From: Bacillota bacterium
GTDB lineage: Bacteria > Bacillota > Syntrophomonadia > Syntrophomonadales > Syntrophomonadaceae
Reading direction: 5' to 3'
Length of the DNA stretch: 34,385 nt
Assembly (NCBI GenBank): GCA_023395515.1
Contig: JAEWZB010000080.1
Location: 1 to 34,385 of the forward strand
The position numbers were made by a program, and so were the translations under genes. The notes beneath the pieces were generated by a model. It made no database searches and was not told where the DNA came from. It saw only the letters and a program-made list of their open reading frames with translations. Within the stretch, counting starts at the first letter, position 1; the number at the start of each line of letters is the position of its first letter. This document shows positions 6,799 through 15,482 of this stretch, one piece after another.

Positions 6799-7230
6799 AT
6801 GGAAGACTTTACTAAGTTTGCATGTTATCAACTAAAAGCTACCATGAAAAAGGTTGAGAAATATATTACCCAGGAACTTAATCACTATGGTGTTAATTTA
6901 GCTCAATCCTTTGTCTTATTTTCCTTACTGGAAAATGATGGGGCTACTTTATCAGAGATTGGCTTAAGAGCTCAAATCGAAAATTCTTCTTTAACTACTA
7001 TGGTAGATAAATTAGAAAAGGAAGATTTAGTAGAGCGGCGGTTATATGCGCAAGACCGTAGAGTGGTTAGATTATTCTTAACTGATAAAGGTCGGGAAAT
7101 AGCTCACCAAATACTTAACGCCGGGTATAATTTTAATAGTTATCTGGAGAAAAATCTGGATATAGCATCTAGTGACTTTTTAAGAGCTCTAGAAAACGTA
7201 TCTAATAGTATTGATGCATTGCAAGAATAA
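6799..7230 (+). CDS. MarR-family transcriptional regulator
   Basis: A 143-residue protein with a winged helix: the recognition region reads ATLSEIGLRAQIENSSLTT followed by MVDKLEKEDLVERR, and the wing is LYAQDRRVVRLFLTDKGRE, which carries the DxR-x-x-x-x-x-LTxxG signature of MarR. N- and C-terminal helices form the usual dimerisation bundle. GAAGAGG precedes ATG 6799. The divergent CoA-transferase at 5137-6483 is its most likely target, and it may also autoregulate; the effector could be an acyl-CoA or a fatty acid, which is guesswork. Confidence 0.9.
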   Translation: MEDFTKFACYQLKATMKKVEKYITQELNHYGVNLAQSFVLFSLLENDGATLSEIGLRAQIENSSLTTMVDKLEKEDLVERRLYAQDRRVVRLFLTDKGREIAHQILNAGYNFNSYLEKNLDIASSDFLRALENVSNSIDALQE

Positions 7231-7243
7231 AAAAAGTGAAAAA

Positions 7244-7272
7244 GAGGCGTTAACTTTAACGCCTCTTTTTTT
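7244..7272 (+). terminator. Intrinsic terminator of the MarR gene
   Basis: GAGGCGTTA (7244-7252) and TAACGCCTC (7257-7265) form a perfect 9-bp stem with loop ACTT, followed by seven T. It can also end the uraA transcript from the other side, where the A tract preceding it becomes a T-rich tail. Confidence 0.9.
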
Positions 7273-7288
7273 GTTTTTAATTGTGTTA

Positions 7289-7346
7289 GTAAGGGATAAG
7301 GAATAGTGGGCTTTTAGCGCACTACGCCTCATCCCTAGCCCCTTAC
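7289..7346. repeat. Dispersed palindromic repeat, copy 1
   Basis: Ends GTAAGGGATAAGG and CCTAGCCCCTTAC are imperfect inverse copies around a core with ACGCCTCATCCCT. A related palindrome lies at 30243-30309. Both are in intergenic DNA next to gene ends. Confidence 0.55.
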
Positions 7347-7357
7347 ACCTTGCTTAA

Positions 7358-8632
7358 TTATATTTCGTTGCTTAAACCTAACACATCTAATAAGGCAAAT
7401 ATTAAACTTAAGACAATCGCCACTACCGTAGCCAAACCCATTCCGGCTAAGGTAACTGCTCCCAGACTAATACTAATTCCGCTTATTCCGACAATCAATA
7501 CGATAGAAGTTAAAATAAGGTTTCTGGGTCTGCCATAATCAATTTTAGATTCTACCAGCATTCTAATACCGGAAGCGGCAATTATACCGAATAACAGCAG
7601 TGAAACTCCACCCATTACCGGAGGTGGAATAATTCTGATGGCCCAGGCTAATTTACCCACAAAAGACAGTAAAATGGCAATCGTGGCAGCTCCGCCAATA
7701 ACCCAGGTGCTATAGACTTTAGTAAGAGCTAATACGCCAATGTTTTCGCCGTAAGTAGTATTAGGTGTAGAACCGAAAAATCCGGAGAAAACCGTGGAAA
7801 TACCATTCCCCAGTAAAGAACGGTGCAATCCTGGTTTTTCAATCAGGTTTTCGCCTACGATATTTTGGGTAACAATTAAATGTCCGATATGCTCTGCTAC
7901 TACTACTAAGGCCGCCGGAATTATGATAGCAATAGCGGCGGGGTTAAACTCCGGTACATAAATAGTCGGCATACTAAACCAGGGAGCTTGTATAATAGGA
8001 GTTACATCTACTATCTTCATGAAGAAAGCTAAAACATAACCGGATAATATGCCTATAAGTATAGGTATAATAGCTAGGAAACCTCTAAAAAGTACCGAAC
8101 CAAAGATGGTAACAGCTAAAGTAAATATGGAAACCGTAATTATTTTAGGATCAGGTGACCATACGGCTCCGACAAAATCATCCGGCCTGATAAATCCGGC
8201 CATTTTGGCTGCTACCGGAGCAAGTTCTAAGCCTATGACCGCCACTATGGCCCCCATAGCTGCCGGAGGAAAGACTACATCTATCCAACTGGTTCCTACC
8301 GCTTTGACAATCATACCTACTATTATAAAAATAATACCTACCGCAATAAAGCCTCCCAAAGCAGCAGAATATCCATATAAAGGCAGTACAATCATAACCG
8401 GAGATATAAAAGCAAAACTCGAACCTAAATAAGCGGGAATTCTCCACTTACATAAAGCTAAGTATAACAGGGTCCCAATTCCGTTAAAAAGTAATATGGT
8501 GGCCGGATCGACTCCGAATATTACCGGAACTAGAACGGTAGCACCAAACATGGCAAACAAGTGTTGTAAGCTTAAGGGAAATGTCTGTAGTAAGGGTAAG
8601 CGTTCCTCCACTCCAATTTCTCTTCTATTCAA
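7358..8632 (-). CDS. uraA: Uracil permease (NCS2/NAT family, UraA-like)
   Basis: A 424-residue polytopic membrane protein, the normal length for UraA/PyrP, with about 12-14 hydrophobic segments. Family marks are LQHLFAMFGATVLVP near the N-terminus, the NTTYGENIGVLALTKVYS segment (the NAT signature region) and a conserved VAEHIGH carrying the Glu and His used in substrate binding. It imports uracil with protons. The start is TTG 8632, seven bases after GGGAGGG; no ATG is near. It lies 28 bases after upp, forming a salvage operon in which imported uracil is trapped as UMP. Confidence 0.93.
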   Translation of the reverse strand: MNRREIGVEERLPLLQTFPLSLQHLFAMFGATVLVPVIFGVDPATILLFNGIGTLLYLALCKWRIPAYLGSSFAFISPVMIVLPLYGYSAALGGFIAVGIIFIIVGMIVKAVGTSWIDVVFPPAAMGAIVAVIGLELAPVAAKMAGFIRPDDFVGAVWSPDPKIITVSIFTLAVTIFGSVLFRGFLAIIPILIGILSGYVLAFFMKIVDVTPIIQAPWFSMPTIYVPEFNPAAIAIIIPAALVVVAEHIGHLIVTQNIVGENLIEKPGLHRSLLGNGISTVFSGFFGSTPNTTYGENIGVLALTKVYSTWVIGGAATIAILLSFVGKLAWAIRIIPPPVMGGVSLLLFGIIAASGIRMLVESKIDYGRPRNLILTSIVLIVGISGISISLGAVTLAGMGLATVVAIVLSLIFALLDVLGLSNEI

Positions 8633-8660
8633 GTTCTATCCCTCCCAGGCTTTTATTAGA

Positions 8661-9299
8661 TTAAGACAAATAAAGTCTATCTCCCGCATCACCAAGTCCA
8701 GGTACAATGTAAGCTTTTTCGTTAAGTTTAGGATCTATGGCTGCCGTAATAATTTTTATTTGAGGATATTTGGTATGAATCTGGTTAATTCCTTGCTCGG
8801 TAGCTAAAGTACAAATAAAAATAACTTTATCGGGAGCATAACCTTTTTCCATTAAGAAATCTAAGGCTTTTACTCCACTATTTCCTGTAGCTAACATGGG
8901 GTCAAGTACCAGAACATGATTAAAATCAGGGGTAGCCCCGGGAGTAGTATTTAGATAAGGTTTAGCTTCTAAAGTATCATGATCCCGGTAAACTCCAATG
9001 TGTCCTACCTGAGCCGCCGGTAATATGCTTAAAAAGCTTTCTACCAAACCTAGTCCCGCTCTTAAGATAGGAACAATTAGTACCCGGTTATCATCAATAT
9101 ATTCACAGCTAGCTTCAGTCTCTAAAGGGGTAATTACTGTATCTTCAAGGGTTTGAAGCTCACGGGTCGCTTCCACTGCTAATAAAACCCCTAGCCTATT
9201 CATAGCATTTCTAAAATCTTTAATGGAAGTATCTTTATTTCGTAAGACTTTTAGGCAACTGCTGGCCACCGGATGGTCAATAACTTGTAAATCCTTCAT
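8661..9299 (-). CDS. upp: Uracil phosphoribosyltransferase
   Basis: A 212-residue cytoplasmic enzyme of normal length that makes UMP from uracil and PRPP. The sequence begins MKDLQVIDHPVASSCLKVLR, has the RAGLGLVE segment, the PRPP loop as VLVLDPMLATGNS (the family norm is DPMLATGGS, so the second Gly is Asn here) and the uracil-binding end YIVPGLGDAGDRLYLS. ATG 9299 follows GGAGGAGG. It is first in an operon with uraA. Confidence 0.96.
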   Translation of the reverse strand: MKDLQVIDHPVASSCLKVLRNKDTSIKDFRNAMNRLGVLLAVEATRELQTLEDTVITPLETEASCEYIDDNRVLIVPILRAGLGLVESFLSILPAAQVGHIGVYRDHDTLEAKPYLNTTPGATPDFNHVLVLDPMLATGNSGVKALDFLMEKGYAPDKVIFICTLATEQGINQIHTKYPQIKIITAAIDPKLNEKAYIVPGLGDAGDRLYLS

Positions 9300-9325
9300 T
9301 TTCTTACCTCCTCCTTTCCAACGAT

Positions 9326-9354
9326 TTTATATAAACCTAATAAAGTTTCGACAA
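9326..9354 (-). promoter_or_regulatory. Promoter of the upp-uraA operon
   Basis: On the minus strand TTGTCG (9349-9354) and TATAAA (9326-9331) are 17 bases apart, ending 27 bases before the upp start. The leader is too short for a PyrR attenuator, and I see no such structure. Confidence 0.6.
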
Positions 9355-9401
9355 GAATAATCATTTTCCTTTTTATTTAGGTAAACCTGGATTTGATTTT
9401 T

Positions 9402-11120
9402 TTAATCTATAGCTGAAAATAATTCCAGGATTCCACTGGCAATATCTTTAAAAACAGGGGCTGCATCAACTGCTCCCGAAGTTCCCTCTTCGGCCATGAC
9501 TACGATTGACCATTTAGGGTTATCGGCAGGGAAATAGCCGCCAAACCAAGTATTTAAAATTTCTTCTTCATTTTCTGTATAATTGCCGGTTTGACTGGTA
9601 GCAGTTTTTCCGGCCACTCTAACCGAAGTCAGACTGGCGGTTTTTCCGGTTCCCCCAGTAACAACTTCTTCCATTAACATCTGCACCTTTTGGGCTGTAT
9701 CAACACTTATTACTTGTTCAAATAAAGTCGCGGGGGGCAAATGTCTATGGCCCTCTGCATCCATAGTATATTTTACTATAGAAGGAGTTCCCCATTTTCC
9801 ATTATTCGCAATGGTAGCAATAAGATTAGCAAGCTGCACCGGGGTAAGCATAACCCCTTGCTGACCCAGACAGGCATTACCTATACCGGCAGGCCCAGGG
9901 CTAATATCCACATAGCTTTTTCTGGGGCTGGTTTCCAGCCACCCATTAATAGTATCATCAGTAACATGCAGCTTGGCAGCATATTCTTGCAACTTTTCCC
10001 GCTTCAGCTTTAGCCCTACCTCAATAAAGGTTGGATTACATGAATTGGCAAAAGCTTTGACAAAATTTATAGAGCCATGTCCTTTTTCTTGCCAACAAGA
10101 TATAGACAGATTATCGGTAAACTTATAGGACCCTTCACAGTAGAAAGTATCATCTACAGATACTATTTTTTCTTCCAGGGCGGCGGCGGCTACCAGGATT
10201 TTAAATAAAGAGCCAGGATGAAATCTACTTAAAGCCCGATTAGTAAGAGGGCTATCTATAGAATCATTAATAACCCGGGGCAAATCATAAGGATTAAAGT
10301 TGGGACGGCTGGCAATAGCTAAGATTTCTTTGCTTTTTATATCCATTACTACCACTGCACCTTTAATAATTCTTTTATCCATAGATTCTTCTACTATTTG
10401 CTGGATTCTTTTATCTATAGTCAATACCACTGAGCCCTGCTTATAATTTTCATTCTCCCGTATTTTAAACATTAAACCCTGAATGGCCCGGCCCCGGGCA
10501 TCAAGTACCGAAACTAGTTCCGGGCTTTTACTATTCCCCCCTAAAAACTGGTTATACTGCTTTTCAATGCCGACGACTCCCTCATTATCGTTTACTCCTT
10601 TAACATACCCTACTATATGACTGCAATAACCGTCATATCTTTTGATAAGTGGTGCCGTAACTACACCGGATAGATTGGAGCTATTTAACTTATCAATATC
10701 GGTACTAGTTAAATTATTGGCCACTCTAACTATAGGGTTACCTTTTTCCATGGCCTCAGTTAAATTAGTTACTACCGCTTCCTTATCCAGGCTAATGCCT
10801 TGTTCTTTTAGTTCATCAGCCAGATGGTTAAAGATTTCCGGTTTATTTATCTTGTCCCCATTTTGATTGACTCTGGCTATTTCAAAGGGCAAGCCATACA
10901 AAGCCTGGGTAAAAGAATTATCAGTTAACGGTAAGGAATTACGGTCTAAAATGGAGCCGCGGGAGTATTCTTTTAAGGTTATCTGTTTACTGCGCATAGT
11001 TGTAGCTGCTTTAGTTATTTTCTCGCCGCAAACAATTTGATAGTAGAAGATTTTTCCTAGCAATAGAGAAAATATGACTAAAAATGTACACATCAAAATA
11101 AAAATTCTATAAGTACGCAT
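9402..11120 (-). CDS. Penicillin-binding transpeptidase (class B PBP, PbpI/FtsI-like)
   Basis: A 572-residue protein with one N-terminal membrane anchor (residues 5-25), a class B dimerisation domain beginning SRGSILDRNSLPLTDN, and a transpeptidase domain. Active-site motifs are HPGSLFK (Ser304, Lys307), SCN (360-362) and, at the third motif, KTA (505-507) where most PBPs have KTG. It crosslinks peptidoglycan outside the membrane. Its place next to a U32 protein and MltG parallels pbpI (yrrR) of B. subtilis, a sporulation PBP, so a sporulation role is possible but inferred. The ribosome site AGGGGG is sequestered in a hairpin, see 11128-11167. Confidence 0.9.
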   Translation of the reverse strand: MRTYRIFILMCTFLVIFSLLLGKIFYYQIVCGEKITKAATTMRSKQITLKEYSRGSILDRNSLPLTDNSFTQALYGLPFEIARVNQNGDKINKPEIFNHLADELKEQGISLDKEAVVTNLTEAMEKGNPIVRVANNLTSTDIDKLNSSNLSGVVTAPLIKRYDGYCSHIVGYVKGVNDNEGVVGIEKQYNQFLGGNSKSPELVSVLDARGRAIQGLMFKIRENENYKQGSVVLTIDKRIQQIVEESMDKRIIKGAVVVMDIKSKEILAIASRPNFNPYDLPRVINDSIDSPLTNRALSRFHPGSLFKILVAAAALEEKIVSVDDTFYCEGSYKFTDNLSISCWQEKGHGSINFVKAFANSCNPTFIEVGLKLKREKLQEYAAKLHVTDDTINGWLETSPRKSYVDISPGPAGIGNACLGQQGVMLTPVQLANLIATIANNGKWGTPSIVKYTMDAEGHRHLPPATLFEQVISVDTAQKVQMLMEEVVTGGTGKTASLTSVRVAGKTATSQTGNYTENEEEILNTWFGGYFPADNPKWSIVVMAEEGTSGAVDAAPVFKDIASGILELFSAID

Positions 11121-11127
11121 TAAATAA

Positions 11128-11167
11128 CCCCCTGTAGCTTTGTAATTATCATTAGCCAGGCAGGGGG
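11128..11167 (-). promoter_or_regulatory. Hairpin that sequesters the ribosome binding site of the PBP gene
   Basis: On the minus strand CCCCCTG (11161-11167) can pair with CAGGGGG (11128-11134) across a 26-base loop. The second arm contains the Shine-Dalgarno AGGGGG placed seven bases before ATG 11120. The pairing would hide the ribosome site and lower translation. Confidence 0.45.
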
Positions 11168-11209
11168 CGGTTATTCTTAGTAGGATTAGAATTATTATAC
11201 TTTCTGCTA

Positions 11210-11407
11210 TTATAAAAAATTAATGGCAAAAGGCAGGTTATTAAGTATTTCCATTAGTTCGGGACGGGTGTCAACAGTTCCTCTGATTATAACCTTACCC
11301 AGATTGCGGTCAACAGTGGAAACTATCCCTAAGTTTTCATAAGCCTCAATGAATTTAGTCAGAAGATCAATATCAGACGGACTGATTTGTACATAAATAT
11401 CTCCCAT
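11210..11407 (-). CDS. DUF4911 domain protein
   Basis: A 65-residue protein, IYVQISPSDIDLLTKFIEAY then ENLGIVSTVDRNLGKVIIRG and DTRPELMEILNNLPF. This matches the small DUF4911 family, usually encoded beside U32 peptidases as it is here, starting 3 bases after the U32 stop. The function is unknown; the conserved pairing suggests an accessory role for the U32 protein. Confidence 0.75.
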   Translation of the reverse strand: MGDIYVQISPSDIDLLTKFIEAYENLGIVSTVDRNLGKVIIRGTVDTRPELMEILNNLPFAINFL

Positions 11408-11410
11408 GCT

Positions 11411-12631
11411 CTAAACACCATACCTTCTTAGCATAGTAAATTCAGGTACTATTTCATCAGTGGCGAACAATACGATTTGTTTAGGATGTCTAGCCCGTTC
11501 TATTTCATTCCTATCTTCATCCCATAGCTTATCTATAGTAACCGGTTTAACTTCCCCCGAAGGCAGCAGAAATTCCAGTTGGTCACCGGGGCCAAAGTTT
11601 GATCTTTGTTCCACTTTTATCAGACCTTCGGGCAGGTAGCCTAATACTATAGCACTAAAGTCAGTTCGCCCGGGGGCTTTTTCATTATTAATATCTTGCA
11701 GTACTGATGATTCTCCTTCAATAAAGCCATTAGTAAACGGTCTGGTAGCAGTTTTGTTTAATTCCTCCCACCAGCGGGCTAAATCTTGGGCTGAATAGTC
11801 AGTAGGTGTTTTTAAGTAAGTATCAATAGCATCCCGATAAGTAGAGGCTACACTGGCAATGTATAAAGGGCTTTTCATGCGGCCTTCTACTTTAAAGGCA
11901 TCAATTCCGCTTTCTATAAGCTTAGGGATATATTCAATAAGGCATAAATCACGGGAATTTAAAATATAAGTGCCTTTTTCATCTTCTTCGATAGGATAGT
12001 AATCACCGGGTCTTTTTTCTTCTACTAACTGATATTTATACCGGCAGGGATGGGCACAAGCACCACGGTTGGCACTTCTTCCCGTCATATAATGGGATAT
12101 TAAGCAGCGACCCGAATAAGATACACACATAGCTCCATGCACAAACACTTCTAAATCCAAAGCGGTTTTGGCCTTAATCTCCTGCATATCATCCATAGTA
12201 ACTTCCCGGGCTAAAACAATACGGGTTGCACCTAAGTCTTTATACACACAGGCAGTTTCATAGTTGGTAACATTAGCTTGGGTACTGATAGTTTTAGGAA
12301 TTAGCGGGGCATACTTTTGGGCTAGTCTAAGTACCCCTAAATCAGAAATAATTATACCATTAACCTGCATCTCCTGTAGTTTTTCCAGATAACCGGGCAG
12401 GTTAGTTAAATCTTGGTTATGAGCCACCAGATTTACCGCGACATAAATTTTTTTATTAAAATTCTGGGCCAATTCCAAGCCTTTTTGCATTTCTTCTAAA
12501 GTAAAATTACCTGCATAAGCTCTAAGACTATATTCTTTGCCCCCAATATATACAGCATCAGCACCATAGGTAAAAGCCGTTTTAAGCTTTTCCAGATTGC
12601 CGGCCGGAAGTACTAGTTCTGGTTTATTCAT
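11411..12631 (-). CDS. U32 peptidase-family protein, TrhP/YrrO-like tRNA hydroxylation factor
   Basis: A 406-residue protein beginning MNKPELVLPAGNLEKLKTAF, with the U32 TIM-barrel segments YGADAVYIGGKEYSLRA and SDLGVLRLA, and the signature LEVFVHGAMCVSYSGRC followed by RGACAHPCRYKY. Cys169, Cys176, Cys192 and Cys196 fit iron-sulphur ligands reported for the family. The family is old-named collagenase-like peptidase, but bacterial members of this branch (TrhP, YrrN/YrrO in B. subtilis) are needed for 5-hydroxyuridine at tRNA position 34. That assignment is by family, and the MltG-U32 gene order supports it. It follows mltG by 17 bases. Confidence 0.88.
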   Translation of the reverse strand: MNKPELVLPAGNLEKLKTAFTYGADAVYIGGKEYSLRAYAGNFTLEEMQKGLELAQNFNKKIYVAVNLVAHNQDLTNLPGYLEKLQEMQVNGIIISDLGVLRLAQKYAPLIPKTISTQANVTNYETACVYKDLGATRIVLAREVTMDDMQEIKAKTALDLEVFVHGAMCVSYSGRCLISHYMTGRSANRGACAHPCRYKYQLVEEKRPGDYYPIEEDEKGTYILNSRDLCLIEYIPKLIESGIDAFKVEGRMKSPLYIASVASTYRDAIDTYLKTPTDYSAQDLARWWEELNKTATRPFTNGFIEGESSVLQDINNEKAPGRTDFSAIVLGYLPEGLIKVEQRSNFGPGDQLEFLLPSGEVKPVTIDKLWDEDRNEIERARHPKQIVLFATDEIVPEFTMLRRYGV

Positions 12632-12648
12632 TAAATGGTAAGTTCTCC

Positions 12649-13680
12649 TTAATCAATATATTTAGCTTTAGCTTGCAGATGTTCCTGATGAGTTTTGGAA
12701 AAATGGTGACTCCCGTCACCTTTGGCTACGTAGTAGAAATAGTCATGCTTTTGCGGATTCAGGGCTGCTGCTATGGCAGCCTGGCCGGGAGATGCAATAG
12801 GGCCAGCCGGTAAACCTCCATACTTGTAAGTGTTATAAGGCGAATCAACCAAAAGGTCAATATTATAAACTTTCTCTTTATGCTTACCCAGAGCATAAAT
12901 AACGGTAGCATCTATCTGTAAGGGCATGTCTATTTTTAAGCGGTTTTCTATTACCCCGGCAATAGTAGTTCTTTCTTGAGCTACCATAGCTTCTTTTTCA
13001 ATCATGGCGGCAATAGTAATAATCTCATTAAGACTTTTATCGGCCTTTTCCGCTTCTTTAGCAAAGTTATCTTGCCAAACCGAGGCAAAGTTTTTCAGCA
13101 TTATCTTTATAATAGCCTGGGCATCAGTAGTTTCTGTAATTCTATAAGTATCGGGAAATAAGAACCCTTCTAATGGTTCTCTAATATTATTATCGCCATA
13201 TTTTAAGAAATTAAAATCATACTCCAGATTAACGGCTTCATGCCAATCTTCCTTGGTACATAGACCTTTAGTCACTAAAAATTCCCCAATCTGTTCTACG
13301 GTATAACCTTCGGGAATCGTAAAAGCAATAGTAACTACTCGCCCTTTAGCTATAGCTTCGGCAATTTCTTTTAAGGATTGGCTGCGGCTAAATTGATAGT
13401 GTCCGGCTTTCAGGGAACTATCATAATCAGTTCTGCGGCAATAATCTAAAAAAACTCTTTCGCTATGTATTAAATCATTATCTAATAGAATCTTAGCTAT
13501 TTGCCGGGCTGTGCTTTGTTCCGGAATTACTATATCCTTAATCGACTGGTCGGAAATATCTACCGGTTCATATTGCACACTTATCAAGTGATAACCGGCA
13601 AAAAAAAGCCCGGCCAAAAATATTAAAGCTAATAAAAATATTACTCCTGGTTTGCTTGACTTGGTTTTAATCTGTCTCAT
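12649..13680 (-). CDS. mltG: Endolytic murein transglycosylase MltG
   Basis: A single-pass membrane protein (helix at about residues 12-33) with a LysM-like region and a YceG/MltG catalytic domain. Marks are EPLEGFLFPDTYRI, TIAAMIEKEAMVAQERTTIA (the first Glu of EKEA is the catalytic residue), and DSPYNTYKYGGLPAGPIASPG. It cleaves nascent glycan strands at the membrane and sets strand length. I chose ATG 13680, with AGGTG six bases upstream inside the end of the vanW-like gene; an in-frame GTG at 13689 overlaps that stop but lacks a ribosome site. Corresponds to yrrL of B. subtilis, where it follows the DUF1292 gene. Confidence 0.95.
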   Translation of the reverse strand: MRQIKTKSSKPGVIFLLALIFLAGLFFAGYHLISVQYEPVDISDQSIKDIVIPEQSTARQIAKILLDNDLIHSERVFLDYCRRTDYDSSLKAGHYQFSRSQSLKEIAEAIAKGRVVTIAFTIPEGYTVEQIGEFLVTKGLCTKEDWHEAVNLEYDFNFLKYGDNNIREPLEGFLFPDTYRITETTDAQAIIKIMLKNFASVWQDNFAKEAEKADKSLNEIITIAAMIEKEAMVAQERTTIAGVIENRLKIDMPLQIDATVIYALGKHKEKVYNIDLLVDSPYNTYKYGGLPAGPIASPGQAAIAAALNPQKHDYFYYVAKGDGSHHFSKTHQEHLQAKAKYID

Positions 13681-13685
13681 CTCTT

Positions 13686-15191
13686 TCACCTAGTTTCTGT
13701 GCCAGTGTTTACTATTAGTTCACCCTCCAAGTTGGGGTCATTATTATTTTCTAAATCAGGTGGGACGGGATTAACTATATCATCATCTATAATATCATCT
13801 TCCTTAGGTAGGTCAGGATTATTATTCAGTAATTCCGGCCCCACTAAAACTAATTTGTTTAAGGGGGTATATCTATCGGTAGCCAATCTCTCCGTTTTAA
13901 TTTTATTACCGTCCTGATCAAAGAAAGTGCGGAAAGACCTTACTATATAACCTGGGATGCCATTAGTTTCAACTTTTTCCGTACCAGGCGGTAAAGTGTT
14001 ATCCGGCTTTTTAACTTCAATAAATTCAGTAATCTCATCAACCACATTGCTAATTTCAATCTTTTGCTTATAATCCATATCTCCGTAAATATTCACGGTT
14101 AAATTGCCGCCAGCGGCTACTGATCTTACATAAATAGGATAGTTAGTATTATTGCGGAATTTAAAATCCTGAAGACCATAAGCAACCGTCGCATCCCGGC
14201 CTACAGGAACATAAGCAACTGCTAAAGCATGATTATGCCGTTCCACAATATCCAGTCCGGCTAATAAGACTGCATTATATAAGTTGGAAGAAACCTGACA
14301 TATTCCTCCGCCTAATCCGGGTTCAAATAATCCCCCCACAATAACCATAGCATCTTTATAGCCTGTTTCATAAGTTCTGGGACCTACTACCTCATTAAAG
14401 GAAAAGGCTTCCCCGGCTGCTATTACGGTGCCATTAATACTGTCAGAGGCTTTTTTAACATTATGGGTTCTATCAACTTCTCCGGTATTATACCAAGTAG
14501 TATAACGGGCTAATTCACCCATGTTCTGCAAGTCCGCGACATTAATCGGGGGATGTTGTTCTTGAATTACTATGGGCAGTTTAATTTCCCTGGCTCCTTG
14601 CTCAAAGACAAATTCTTGCGGCAGACCGGCTAAAGTTTGATCTATATCCACCTTTTTACCGGACCGGCCCGGAATAACTACCAGCCCCTTATTTTTATCT
14701 ATTTCCAAACTGGCATTTACATAGTCAGTAGCTAGATTGGCATTCCATTCCTTGACCATTTTATCGATTGCTTCAGGATTATAATCAATCTTGAGGGGAT
14801 AAGTAATAGATCTGGAACCATCAAAATTAGCCAGTTTAGAATATATATCCCTTTCTTGTTCTTGCTGCCAAATATCTTTTAAAATCTCTTTAGTAGCAGG
14901 AATATTACATAATTGATCCAGCTTAGTTTTATATTGATAACTATCATGGACAAATAATACGGGAGTAGCTAAATAATCATTAAGAGTATTTTCTAATTCC
15001 TCATTAGCTGTGGCAATGGTGAGACCTTCTACTGATAGGTTGGTGATATGCACTCCCGGTAAATAATGATCAGACTTATAAAAGATTTGATAAAAATATA
15101 ATAAAAGCGCACATAATATTCCGACCAAAATTATTAGTAAATAAAGTAGTGTTGTTTTTATTTTATCCTTAGCCAAAAGTCGAACCCCCAA
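13686..15191 (-). CDS. VanW-family protein with peptidoglycan-binding and G5 domains
   Basis: About 501 residues: a membrane anchor (residues 12-33), a PG_binding_4-like region (about 60-220), a VanW domain (about 225-360, with GEAFSFNEVVGPRTYETGYK, GGGICQVSSNLYNAVLLAGL and IVERHNHALAVAYVPVGRDA), a G5 domain (about 365-445, IEVKKPDNTLPPGTEKVETN) and an acidic Asn/Asp/Pro tail. It is a cell-wall-associated surface protein; VanW chemistry is not established. Start is TTG 15191 or TTG 15176 (GCTAAGGAT follows); neither has a strong ribosome site. It overlaps or abuts mltG, so the two are cotranslated. Confidence 0.88.
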   Translation of the reverse strand: MGVRLLAKDKIKTTLLYLLIILVGILCALLLYFYQIFYKSDHYLPGVHITNLSVEGLTIATANEELENTLNDYLATPVLFVHDSYQYKTKLDQLCNIPATKEILKDIWQQEQERDIYSKLANFDGSRSITYPLKIDYNPEAIDKMVKEWNANLATDYVNASLEIDKNKGLVVIPGRSGKKVDIDQTLAGLPQEFVFEQGAREIKLPIVIQEQHPPINVADLQNMGELARYTTWYNTGEVDRTHNVKKASDSINGTVIAAGEAFSFNEVVGPRTYETGYKDAMVIVGGLFEPGLGGGICQVSSNLYNAVLLAGLDIVERHNHALAVAYVPVGRDATVAYGLQDFKFRNNTNYPIYVRSVAAGGNLTVNIYGDMDYKQKIEISNVVDEITEFIEVKKPDNTLPPGTEKVETNGIPGYIVRSFRTFFDQDGNKIKTERLATDRYTPLNKLVLVGPELLNNNPDLPKEDDIIDDDIVNPVPPDLENNNDPNLEGELIVNTGTETR

Positions 15192-15218
15192 CTAAAATTA
15201 CTGCCCCAATTATTCTTT

Positions 15219-15224
15219 ATTATA
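15219..15224 (-). promoter_or_regulatory. -10 box upstream of the VanW-mltG operon
   Basis: A consensus TATAAT on the minus strand lies 28 bases before the start of the VanW gene. A -35 box 17 bases upstream (TATTAC, 15242-15247) is weak. The stretch 15192-15482 holds no convincing gene; one 28-codon frame (15378-15464, minus, MSLNDFCPILPTVM...) opens right after the pseudogene below but has no recognisable family. Confidence 0.4.
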
Positions 15225-15482
15225 TAACATTGTTTTTATAAGTAATACTTAATTCTGTTTTTAACGTACATATAAGCCTTTGTTTGGCAGGTTAAATCAT
15301 CAATAAATCTTTACCACCTGTCCTTTTAAGGCAGAGGAAAATTGTTTATGCTTAAATAAACCCCTGTATAGTACCTCCTACATATTGATACTCTCATCAG
15401 GCCATACCAAAGTGTAATTAAGCATTACCGTGGGTAATATTGGGCAAAAATCATTTAGCGACATAATCCTCTCATCTTAATA

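Noticed and set aside
9300..9401. PyrR-type attenuator or guanine/uracil riboswitch before upp
   Set aside because: Only a promoter and ribosome site fit in the short leader; no conserved anti-antiterminator is visible.
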